Of a stretch of 11,162 bases of DNA, positions 1-6,025 are shown piece by piece. Origin of the DNA: JAIKWW01 sp052169645 (GTDB taxonomy: Bacteria; Bacillota; Clostridia; Peptostreptococcales; Anaerovoracaceae); NCBI GenBank assembly GCA_052169645.1, contig JBQNCA010000036.1, forward strand, positions 1-11,162. The letters are read 5' to 3'. Each line of letters starts with the position of its first letter. The first letter of the stretch is position 1. The translations under genes and the position numbers were made by a program. The notes below the pieces were generated by a model. It searched no databases. It saw only the letters and a program-made list of their open reading frames with translations, and was not told where the DNA came from.

Positions 1-474
1 ATTATTATTGCCTGCAATCTCATTGCCTCTTAATTCCACAAACGGTTTCCATGATGACTTTGAATTGGCACTCCATGTTTCAGGTGAAGAATCGTCAATG
101 TAATATTCGCCCGGTTTAATAGTCACATTTGTAAATACATCCCAGTTTACATTATTCCTGCCTGAGCTTGCGCGCCCGACTGCCTGCCATGAACCGATTT
201 TATTACCGCCGCCCTCATATAAACTTATAGTGCCCGGTGCTTGTCCGTTACCGTTATTCCAGTGATATGTGGTAATGGATTTCAGATTGTAACTCTTTGT
301 TATTTCAAATGCAAAGCGATTACCTTTAGGATTATTCTGAACGCCGTCCGTATTATAGCTTGTCAGAAAAATATCGTAATCATCGATATTTGCCGCAAAC
401 GCCATGCTCGGCATCATGCAGCACAGCATTGCCGCTGAAACTGCTATTGCTAAAAGCTTCTTTTTAACAGTCAT
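1..474 (-). CDS. Exported protein with an uncharacterised beta-rich domain (3' end outside window)
   Basis: The gene is open from ATG at 474 to the window edge (158 codons, no stop), so the C-terminus is missing. A GAGGAGG ribosome binding site at 484-490 sits 9 nt upstream of the ATG and fixes the start. The N-terminus is a typical signal peptide: KKK at residues 4-6, a hydrophobic stretch of about 16 residues, then MAFA-A with probable cleavage after Ala27. No lipobox is seen. The mature part is rich in Asn, Gly, Ser, Trp and Tyr and contains the blocks ITTYHWNNG, PGTISLYEGG, GSWQAVG and YYIDDSSPETWSANS. I recall this block pattern from uncharacterised extracellular domains in other bacteria, probably a beta-sandwich, but cannot name a Pfam family. 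Only this one copy of the domain is visible. Secretion is well supported; the function is unknown. Confidence 0.8.
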   Translation of the reverse strand, partial: MTVKKKLLAIAVSAAMLCCMMPSMAFAANIDDYDIFLTSYNTDGVQNNPKGNRFAFEITKSYNLKSITTYHWNNGNGQAPGTISLYEGGGNKIGSWQAVGRASSGRNNVNWDVFTNVTIKPGEYYIDDSSPETWSANSKSSWKPFVELRGNEIAGNNN

Positions 475-520
475 AATAAATAACCTCCTCAATCATAATT
501 TGTTCAAAAATATTACCGGT

Positions 521-526
521 ATTATA
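521..526 (-). promoter_or_regulatory. Candidate -10 box (TATAAT) for the exported-protein gene
   Basis: On the minus strand a perfect TATAAT lies about 47 nt upstream of the ATG at 474. No good -35 box is seen at 16-18 nt spacing, so the promoter may depend on an activator. An imperfect palindrome centred on TACCGGTA (514-521; pairing flanks out to 510-525) overlaps the expected transcription start and could be an operator. Confidence 0.35.
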
Positions 527-569
527 TTTAATTTTACAAATAATATGTAAAATAACAATTCAATTTCAT

Positions 570-589
570 ATTTTGTCAAATGACAAAAT
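570..589. promoter_or_regulatory. 20-bp inverted repeat, operator candidate
   Basis: ATTTTGTCA (570-578) and TGACAAAAT (581-589) are perfect reverse complements separated by AA. A compact symmetric 9-2-9 site between two divergent genes is the usual form of a dimeric repressor or activator operator. It lies about 44 bp upstream of the minus-strand TATAAT and about 180 bp upstream of the plus-strand promoter, so the minus-strand gene is the more likely target. Each half contains TTGTCA, so the site could also supply a -35-like element. The cognate regulator is not identified. Confidence 0.4.
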
Positions 590-765
590 TGTAAATATTA
601 ATATATGTTTATTATGTGTCGTGCATTTTTGATTCATAAAACAAATTTTCAATCAGCAAGCTTAGACGAGGTGTCAGCATTCCTTTAACTAATAGCTACA
701 TAATATATACAGGAAAAAGAATCCCTAATTAATGTGAAAATTTAAGTTATGCAAGTCTTCTGTAC

Positions 766-794
766 TTCAAATTCTGCAAAAATTAATGTATAAT
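766..794 (+). promoter_or_regulatory. Sigma-A-type promoter of the purine permease gene
   Basis: TTCAAA at 766-771 (4 of 6 matches to TTGACA), a 17-nt spacer, then a perfect TATAAT at 789-794. Transcription should start near 801, giving a leader of about 140 nt before the ATG at 942. This is the best-looking promoter in the divergent region. Confidence 0.65.
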
Positions 795-811
795 TCTTTA
801 TTGTAGTGTTC

Positions 812-863
812 TCCTGCTAAATTGCCATATTTTAAGCATTGGCGCAGGATGATTTTTGTTTTT
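812..863 (+). terminator. Terminator-like hairpin in the permease leader (possible attenuator)
   Basis: TCCTGC at 812-817 pairs with GCAGGA at 844-849, and an inner GCCA (824-827) pairs with TGGC (840-843) across a 12-nt loop. The 6-nt stretch 818-823 is unpaired on one side. The hairpin is followed directly by a T-rich run (TGATTTTTGTTTTTA). It begins only about 12 nt after the predicted transcription start and lies well before the start codon, so it could attenuate transcription. The stem is modest and no ligand-binding aptamer is recognised. Confidence 0.45.
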
Positions 864-864
864 A

Positions 865-892
865 GAAGCGCAACCGTGATACATGACGCTTC
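865..892 (+). promoter_or_regulatory. Second hairpin in the permease leader
   Basis: GAAGCG (865-870) and CGCTTC (887-892) form a perfect 6-bp stem with a 16-nt loop. It is followed by an A/T-rich stretch but not by an immediate T-run. It lies between the terminator-like hairpin and the ribosome binding site at 927-933. Its role is unknown; it may be part of a leader switch or simply a spacer. Confidence 0.35.
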
Positions 893-941
893 AAAAGCAA
901 TTATTTAATTTTTTGTTTTTTTATTGAAAGGAGAATGTGTA

Positions 942-2315
942 ATGGAAAAGCTTTTTAAATTGAAAGCTAATAACACAACCGTCAAAACGGAAATCAGTTC
1001 CGGTCTGACAACCTTCCTCGCCATGGTATATATCCTGGCAGTAAACCCTTCCATACTCTCTGCTGCAGGAATGGATCCCGGTTCCGTATTTACAGCTACC
1101 TGCATATCCGCAGCCATGGCGACTGCCTGTATGGCATTTCTGGCAAATTATCCTGTAGCTTTAGCATCAGGCATGGGACTCAATGCATACTTCGCCTATA
1201 CAGTAGTGCCGAATCTTGCTGCCTCAGGTGTGGAAGACCCTTGGAAAATAGCACTTACAGCTGTACTTGTCGAAGGCATAATTTTTATTCTTCTATCCTT
1301 TACAAATTTTAGAGAAAAGCTCGTAAATGACATTCCAAGCAATCTGAAGTACGGAATTACCGCCGGCATCGGTCTGTTCATTGCCATTATAGGACTTAAA
1401 AATGCAGGTGTTGTTGCAGGTACGGGAGACAGCACTCTTATAGGCTTCGGTCAGCTTGCTTCTCCACAGGTTGCACTGGCACTCATAGGTATTTTGATTA
1501 CAGCTGTACTTTACAATTTTAAGGTTCCGGGCTATATACTCATAGGTATATTGGCTACATGGGGACTCGGTATGATTGCAGAGGCCGGAGGCTGGTACGT
1601 TGTCGATATGGAAAGCGGAGTATTTTCAACATATCCCAATTTCCACATAGGCAGCATATTCCATCCGGATCACAATTTGTTTCAGTTTGATTTTAATTGG
1701 GTAGGATCGCATATTTTAGAGTTCGGCGTTGTAGTTTTCTCCTTCCTGTTTGTAGACATTTTTGATACCGTGGGAACTCTCATCGGCGTTGCCACAAAAG
1801 CAAATCTCCTTGATAAAGACGGAAAGCTTCCGAACGCAAAGGGAGCCTTGCTTTCTGACGCTATCGGCACGGTTATCGGTGCTTGTGTAGGTACATCTAC
1901 CGTTACAAGCTATGTTGAATCATCTGCCGGTGCCGCAAACGGCGGACGTACAGGTCTGACAGCACTCACTACCTCCGTCCTTTTCATAATAGCCATTATT
2001 TTCGCACCTGTATTTCTCGCTATTCCGAGCTTTGCAACTACTCCGGCGCTTGTATGGGTAGGTCTTCTTATGCTTACCGCCATAAAGAATGTGGAGTTTG
2101 AAAAGGATACGGCGGACACTATTGCCGCATTTCTGGCTATCATAATGATGCCTTTCACATCATCTATTGCAAACGGTATAATGTGGGGAATGCTCTCTTG
2201 GGTTCTTCTTAAGATTTTCAGCGGAAAAATAAAAGATATTAAGCCTATCATGTGGATAGCATTTATTCTGTTTGCAGCATATGCTATAAAGCTCATAGCT
2301 GCTCCTACAATATAA
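942..2315 (+). CDS. NCS2/AzgA-type purine permease (adenine, guanine or hypoxanthine uptake)
   Basis: This is a polytopic inner-membrane protein of 457 residues, the usual length for AzgA/PbuG/PbuO-type nucleobase:cation symporters. Family blocks are clear: FLAMVYILAVNPSIL near residues 25-39, GMGLNAYFA at 77-85, KYGITAGIGLF at 136-146, VDIFDTVGTLIG at 271-282 and GTSTVTSYVESSAG at 317-330. These last two line the substrate site in this family. The start is ATG 942, because AAAGGAG at 927-933 lies 8 nt upstream; an in-frame TTG at 924 overlaps that site and is rejected. A phosphoribosyltransferase gene follows 119 nt downstream on the same strand, which fits uptake plus salvage of a purine base. 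The exact substrate cannot be read from the sequence; PbuG-like guanine/hypoxanthine or adenine transport are the main options. Confidence 0.9.
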   Translation: MEKLFKLKANNTTVKTEISSGLTTFLAMVYILAVNPSILSAAGMDPGSVFTATCISAAMATACMAFLANYPVALASGMGLNAYFAYTVVPNLAASGVEDPWKIALTAVLVEGIIFILLSFTNFREKLVNDIPSNLKYGITAGIGLFIAIIGLKNAGVVAGTGDSTLIGFGQLASPQVALALIGILITAVLYNFKVPGYILIGILATWGLGMIAEAGGWYVVDMESGVFSTYPNFHIGSIFHPDHNLFQFDFNWVGSHILEFGVVVFSFLFVDIFDTVGTLIGVATKANLLDKDGKLPNAKGALLSDAIGTVIGACVGTSTVTSYVESSAGAANGGRTGLTALTTSVLFIIAIIFAPVFLAIPSFATTPALVWVGLLMLTAIKNVEFEKDTADTIAAFLAIIMMPFTSSIANGIMWGMLSWVLLKIFSGKIKDIKPIMWIAFILFAAYAIKLIAAPTI

Positions 2316-2434
2316 TTTCAGCTATACAATTATATTTGTTTTGTTCAAAGCGTGTTAATACTGCAAATTGCAGCGCATACCGTTTCGATTAATGAAATTA
2401 AAAATTTACGGGATTTAAAAAGAAAGGAAATAAA

Positions 2435-2986
2435 ATGGAATACACAATGTCCATTGCAGGGCATGAAAGGCATCTTCCATTATGTGCCATAAATGAAAAT
2501 CTATATATCGCCGCTTTCGTAATATTCGGAGATTCCGAGCTTACAGAAAGCGCAGCAGCACAGCTGTTGAAAGAAGCTCCTGAATTTGATGTTATAGTAA
2601 CTGCGGAATCAAAAGGAATTCCTCTTGCACATGAAATGTCAAGACAGGCAGGTTATGCCGACTACGTGGTTTTGCGCAAGGCGCCTAAGCTTTATATGAG
2701 AGAGGTCATATCCACTACCGTTGATTCCATAACAACAGATCATGTGCAGACACTCTGCCTCGGTCGGGATGATGTAATAAAGCTTAAAGACAGACGTGTG
2801 CTGGTAGTTGATGATGTCATCAGTACGGGAGAATCTCTCCGATCCATGGAAGCCATACTTGCCCAAATTGATGCTCAAATAGTCGGTCGTATGGCAATTT
2901 TGGCAGAGGGTGATGCTGCAATGAGAAACGACATTGTCTTCCTTGAAAAGCTTCCGCTTTTCAACAGTGAAGGAAATCCTCTGTAA
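2435..2986 (+). CDS. Purine-type phosphoribosyltransferase (adenine PRTase-like)
   Basis: The 183-residue protein has the type I PRTase fold. The PRPP-binding motif VLVVDDVISTGES lies at residues 122-134, with the acidic pair Asp126-Asp127. A PPi-loop block, ESKGIPLA, at 58-65 matches the position of the EARGF-type loop of adenine PRTases. Lys82 and Lys85 lie in the following conserved stretch. These enzymes transfer phosphoribose from PRPP to a free purine base in the cytoplasm. AAAGGAA at 2422-2428 supports the ATG at 2435. The upstream neighbour is the purine permease, and no clear separate promoter or terminator was found in the 119-nt gap, so the two are probably cotranscribed. Adenine or xanthine are plausible substrates; the family blocks look closest to Apt, but specificity is not certain. 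Confidence 0.8.
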   Translation: MEYTMSIAGHERHLPLCAINENLYIAAFVIFGDSELTESAAAQLLKEAPEFDVIVTAESKGIPLAHEMSRQAGYADYVVLRKAPKLYMREVISTTVDSITTDHVQTLCLGRDDVIKLKDRRVLVVDDVISTGESLRSMEAILAQIDAQIVGRMAILAEGDAAMRNDIVFLEKLPLFNSEGNPL

Positions 2987-3000
2987 ATTTTATATACGAA

Positions 3001-3044
3001 TAAAAGCTGCTTTCCCTGAAATTATCAGGTGAGAGCAGCTTTTA
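3001..3044 (+). terminator. Terminator after the permease-PRTase pair
   Basis: TAAAAGCTGCT (3001-3011) and AGCAGCTTTTA (3034-3044) form a perfect 11-bp stem, and CCTGA (3015-3019) with TCAGG (3025-3029) extend it inside. The stem runs into TTTTATAAA on the plus strand. It begins 15 nt after the PRTase stop codon. It is partly symmetric and could also act weakly on transcripts from the other strand. Confidence 0.8.
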
Positions 3045-3092
3045 TAAACGCTGTTACAATTTAATTTAGGACTATTTTTAATGCAATTTATA

Positions 3093-3136
3093 TTAAAAAA
3101 GTCTGTAAAATATCATTTTTGATATTTTACAGACTT
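3093..3136 (-). terminator. Terminator after tsf
   Basis: The 16-bp arms 3099-3114 and 3121-3136 are perfect reverse complements around a 6-nt loop. Read on the minus strand the hairpin is followed by a TTTTTT run (plus positions 3093-3098) and lies about 40 nt after the tsf stop. Together with the 3001-3044 hairpin it separates two convergent transcription units. Confidence 0.85.
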
Positions 3137-3174
3137 CACTTTTAAATTTTATTTTTAAAATCTATAAACTTAAA

Positions 3175-4089
3175 TTAAGAATTCATCTGCTTTGCAACTT
3201 CTTCTGCAAAATTTTCTTCCTTCTTTTCTATACCTTCGCCGACTTCATAACGAACCTTGCCTACAACCTTAATACTCTTTCCGAGTGCCTTAGCACAGTT
3301 GTCTATGTACTGAGCAACGGTTATATCATTATCCTTTACGAACTTCTGCTCTAAAAGACAAAGCTCCTTGAGTTCCTTTTTAAGACGACCTACCACCATT
3401 TTTTCAACGATTTCAGCCGGCTTACCCTCATTGAGAGCCTGCTGCATGAGTATATTCTTTTCATTCTCTACGAAATCCTCACCTATATCGGATTCATCGA
3501 TGAACTGAGGATTCATAGATGCAACCTGCATAGCGACATCCTTACCCATTACGGCAATTTCTTCAGCAGTGGCATCTGTCTTGAATGTGACAATTACAGC
3601 AATACGTCCTGCACCGTGAATGTAGCCCACGTTTACGGTGCCCGGTTCAGCAATCTTACTGAAACGACGGATATTCATATTTTCACCGATTTTTGAAATT
3701 TTCTGAGTGAGTGCATCCTGAACGGAACCTTCATCCTTGAAATCCAAAGATATAAAAGCATCCATATCTGCTGCATCGCTTGTTAAAGCAAGCTCAGCTA
3801 AATCTTTTACAAATACCTGAAAATCTTCATTCTTCGCTACGAAGTCCGTTTCAGAATTAACTTCTATAACTGCCGCCTCGCTTGCATCTGCATTAAATGC
3901 AAAATCAACGAGACCTTCAGCTGCAATTCTTCCGGCTTTCTTTGCCGCCTTTGAGAGTCCCTTTTCTCTGAGAACCTCTATTGCCTTGTCCATATCACCG
4001 TCAGTTTCTACGAGTGCTTTTTTGCAGTCCATCATCCCTGCGCCTGTAACGGCACGGAGTTCTTTGACCATAGCTGCTGTTACTGCCAT
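3175..4089 (-). CDS. tsf: Translation elongation factor Ts
   Basis: The protein (304 residues) is the guanine-nucleotide exchange factor that regenerates EF-Tu-GTP in the cytoplasm. The N-terminal UBA-like domain with VKELRAVTGAGMMDCKKAL (8-26) and the core motif TDFVAKNEDF (81-90) are diagnostic. Two ATGs are adjacent (4092 and 4089). The AGGAGG at 4096-4101 is only 3 nt from the first but 6 nt from the second, and the family normally starts MA, so 4089 is chosen. It lies 50 nt downstream of rpsB on the same strand, the conserved gene order. It is followed by a terminator instead of the pyrH-frr genes that often continue this operon in Firmicutes. Confidence 0.96.
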   Translation of the reverse strand: MAVTAAMVKELRAVTGAGMMDCKKALVETDGDMDKAIEVLREKGLSKAAKKAGRIAAEGLVDFAFNADASEAAVIEVNSETDFVAKNEDFQVFVKDLAELALTSDAADMDAFISLDFKDEGSVQDALTQKISKIGENMNIRRFSKIAEPGTVNVGYIHGAGRIAVIVTFKTDATAEEIAVMGKDVAMQVASMNPQFIDESDIGEDFVENEKNILMQQALNEGKPAEIVEKMVVGRLKKELKELCLLEQKFVKDNDITVAQYIDNCAKALGKSIKVVGKVRYEVGEGIEKKEENFAEEVAKQMNS

Positions 4090-4139
4090 CATATTCCTCC
4101 TGAATATCTATCTTAAAATATAATTTTATTTATAATTTA

Positions 4140-4886
4140 TTATTCTGCGTCTTCAGTTTCCTGATCATCATCGTTTTCAGACTCTACAGCTTCCGCCATA
4201 GATTCACCCTGCTTTCCTTCAATTACGGCATCCGCCATCTTTGAAGTTATGAGCCTTACTGCTCTGATTGCATCATCATTTGCAGGAATTACAAAGTCCA
4301 CATCGTCAGGATCGCAATTTGTATCAACTATACCGATTACAGGAATTCCGAGTATAGCCGCTTCTCTTACCGCAATTTTTTCTTTCTTAGGATCTACGAC
4401 GAACATAGCTGCAGGCATTCCTTTCATATCCTTAATGCCGCCGAGGAACTTCTCCAGCTTTTCTTCAAGAGCTCTGAGTTTAAGCACTTCCTTCTTTGTA
4501 AGTGCATCAAAAGTTCCGTCCTCCTCCATAGCCTTTATATCGTTCAGCTTCTTTATACGAGTAGAGATAGTCTTATAATTTGTAAGCATACCGCCCAGCC
4601 ATCTCTCATTTACAAAATACATCCCGCATCTTTCAGCTTCTTCACGAATAGCTGCATGAGCCTGCTTCTTTGTACCTACAAAGAGAATAGGTTTGCCTGT
4701 GGCAGCTGCCTTCATCATAAAATTGTAAGCTTCATCAATCTTCTTTACAGTCTTCTGCAGGTCAATGATATAAATACCGTTTCTCTCGGTGTAGATGTAT
4801 GGAGCCATCTTAGGATTCCATCTTCTTGTCTGATGTCCGAAATGTACACCTGCTTCTAATAACTGCTTCATTGAAATTACTGACAT
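4140..4886 (-). CDS. rpsB: 30S ribosomal protein S2
   Basis: This is a 248-residue S2 protein of normal length. Diagnostic blocks include MKQLLEAGVHFGHQTRRWNPKM near the N-terminus, FVGTKKQA, NERWLGGMLTN, and PVIGIVDTNCDPDDVDFVIPANDDA. The C-terminal tail is strongly acidic (Asp/Glu-rich), as is common in S2 of this group. GGGAGG at 4893-4898 lies 6 nt upstream of the ATG at 4886. It is the first gene of the rpsB-tsf transcription unit, with its own promoter and a structured leader. Confidence 0.97.
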   Translation of the reverse strand: MSVISMKQLLEAGVHFGHQTRRWNPKMAPYIYTERNGIYIIDLQKTVKKIDEAYNFMMKAAATGKPILFVGTKKQAHAAIREEAERCGMYFVNERWLGGMLTNYKTISTRIKKLNDIKAMEEDGTFDALTKKEVLKLRALEEKLEKFLGGIKDMKGMPAAMFVVDPKKEKIAVREAAILGIPVIGIVDTNCDPDDVDFVIPANDDAIRAVRLITSKMADAVIEGKQGESMAEAVESENDDDQETEDAE

Positions 4887-5008
4887 AATCTTCCTCCCGG
4901 TTAAATACTTCCGCTCCTGTCATCCCCGCCTGAAACCGATATTCCATAAAATCGGCACCTTCAGCAAGTCGTTGGAACGTGTGTTATATGCATGTCCGAT
5001 TACATGCG
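4887..5008 (-). ncRNA. Structured 5' leader of rpsB (candidate cis-regulatory RNA)
   Basis: Coordinates are plus-strand and the RNA is the minus strand. Hairpin 1, at the very 5' end, is GCATGT-AATCGG-ACATGC (4990-5007), a perfect 6-bp stem with a 6-nt loop. Hairpin 2 has an outer stem CTGAA/TTCAG (4960-4964 with 4930-4934) and an inner stem CCGAT/ATCGG (4951-4955 with 4936-4940), separated by an internal loop. The loop of hairpin 1 (AATCGG) is exactly complementary to CCGATT (4950-4955), the 5' side of the inner stem of hairpin 2. A loop-to-stem pseudoknot and hairpin 2 would therefore exclude each other. Such leaders often mediate ribosomal-protein autoregulation; S2 binding is an inference. 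I do not recognise it as a named family. Confidence 0.5.
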
Positions 5009-5014
5009 TTAATT

Positions 5015-5043
5015 ATTTTACACTAATATATGGATATAATCAA
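5015..5043 (-). promoter_or_regulatory. Promoter of rpsB-tsf
   Basis: On the minus strand TTGATT (5038-5043) is followed by a 17-nt spacer and TAAAAT (5015-5020). The predicted start near 5008 falls right at the first base of the leader's first hairpin, which supports both calls. Confidence 0.65.
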
Positions 5044-5124
5044 TAACTTTTAATTTTATTTCTGACTTTCTGCCGTACCTGTAACACGATTTAATTTCAT
5101 TTCCGTGATACATGCCTTATCAGG

Positions 5125-5883
5125 TTACATTTTAATTTTATTATCTTGATCCTCTATATCAATTTTTATGTTTAAGGATTCATATATAAATTCTTTTACG
5201 TTATGTCGGAAGCTTCTCGGTATATTTATTAAATCTCCGTTACTCATTTCCAAAGCATTTCCTTCCAATCTCTTTACAAATTTCACATTTACAATACTGG
5301 AATACGCACATCTGCAAAAAATATCCGCATTAATTTTTTTTAAAAATGTCTCCATGCTTTCAGAGTGGCGAAACAATCCCTCCGTGCTTATAATTTCCGT
5401 ACCGTGTTTTATTCTTCTTATATGTATTATTGAGTTTTCATCTATCATATGAACTCCGGATTTCCAACGAAGTAAAATGTTGCGATTAAAAAATCCTTCC
5501 ATTTGATGTTTATGAAACAGCAGTCTCTCCATTGCCGCAGAAAAATTGCTTTTACTCAAAGGCTTCTTTATCACATAAATATGAGGAACTGTATAGACAG
5601 AAATATTGACCTCTTCATTTTTCACAATAAATATAAAGATAAGATTATTATTTTTAAGCCAAAGATATTTACATAAAAGTAGATTTTCATCGACAGGAAT
5701 TCGACCGGATACAAGTTCACAAAAAATCACATCATATTTATATGGATTTAATATAAGTTCATCTCTTATATCTTGTGTAAGATTAAGAAAATTGAGCTCC
5801 AAGGTTTCATCTTCAAAATAATATTTGAAAATCTTTCGCATCTCCTCTTCATTGCCTTTGATATTTAAAAATAGAAAGTGCAT
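5125..5883 (-). CDS. LytTR-family transcriptional regulator with a degenerate receiver domain
   Basis: The 252-residue protein has two parts. Residues about 1-125 resemble a CheY-like receiver, with YDVIFCELVSG at 50-60 and VIKKPLS at 104-110 carrying the usual Lys-Pro. Residues about 136-236 are a LytTR DNA-binding domain; FCRCAYSSIVNVKFV (189-203) and the following beta-hairpin GNALEMSNGDLINIPRS match that family. In the receiver the phosphoacceptor Asp is replaced by Glu56, and the N-terminal acidic pair is missing, so phosphorylation by a histidine kinase is unlikely. No kinase gene is adjacent. An AGGGTG site lies about 8 nt upstream of ATG 5883. The gene is markedly A/T-rich (14 G/C in 5641-5700). 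It stands alone between queC and the rpsB promoter, with tandem repeats just upstream that may be autoregulatory sites. Target genes are unknown. Confidence 0.8.
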   Translation of the reverse strand: MHFLFLNIKGNEEEMRKIFKYYFEDETLELNFLNLTQDIRDELILNPYKYDVIFCELVSGRIPVDENLLLCKYLWLKNNNLIFIFIVKNEEVNISVYTVPHIYVIKKPLSKSNFSAAMERLLFHKHQMEGFFNRNILLRWKSGVHMIDENSIIHIRRIKHGTEIISTEGLFRHSESMETFLKKINADIFCRCAYSSIVNVKFVKRLEGNALEMSNGDLINIPRSFRHNVKEFIYESLNIKIDIEDQDNKIKM

Positions 5884-5921
5884 GCATATTCACCCTATAG
5901 CTTAAATAATGGCTTTTACAG

Positions 5922-6014
5922 CTTATTTTTCATTATCGGTTAAATAATTTTTAACGACTTGCCTTTCATTATTGGGGGATAATTTTTTATAAACTCAAAC
6001 TCACCTTTCATTTT
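5922..6014. repeat. Tandem direct repeats upstream of the LytTR gene (candidate binding sites)
   Basis: The core TTTCATTAT occurs at 5928-5936 and 5964-5972, exactly 36 bp apart. The flanks are also similar: CTT before it, GG shortly after, then ATAATTTTT. A partial third copy, CCTTTCATT, starts at 6004. On the minus strand the core reads ATAATGAAA. Two or three direct repeats in the promoter region of a LytTR gene match the way LytTR proteins usually bind DNA, though the 36-bp period is longer than classical AgrA-type spacing. Confidence 0.5.
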
Positions 6015-6025
6015 ACAGAACAGTT

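Larger units (their letters stand above)
475..941. other. Divergent intergenic regulatory region without a gene
   Basis: This is 467 bases between the exported-protein gene (minus) and the permease gene (plus). It contains no convincing coding region; a 26-codon ATG frame starting near 605 has no ribosome binding site and was not called. The stretch from about 481 to 610 is extremely A/T-rich and holds the presumed promoter and palindromes of the minus-strand gene. The stretch 600-760 shows nothing recognisable beyond a weak TTCCT/AGGAA pairing around 685-716. The stretch 766-941 holds the promoter and leader of the permease gene, listed separately. No canonical purine riboswitch core was found. 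Confidence 0.7.

Noticed and set aside
874..885. CCGTGATACATG shared with 5103-5114
   Set aside because: A 12-base match is expected a few times by chance in a window of this size, and the two contexts are unrelated.
600..941. Canonical purine riboswitch upstream of the permease
   Set aside because: The conserved junction and loop segments (for example a TCTAC-type J2/3 element) are absent, and the leader after the predicted start is too short for the aptamer plus this hairpin.
5045..5124. Terminator after the LytTR gene
   Set aside because: Imperfect pairings (ACCTG with CAGGT, TATCACG with CGTGTTA) exist, but with large bulges and no T-run on the minus strand.
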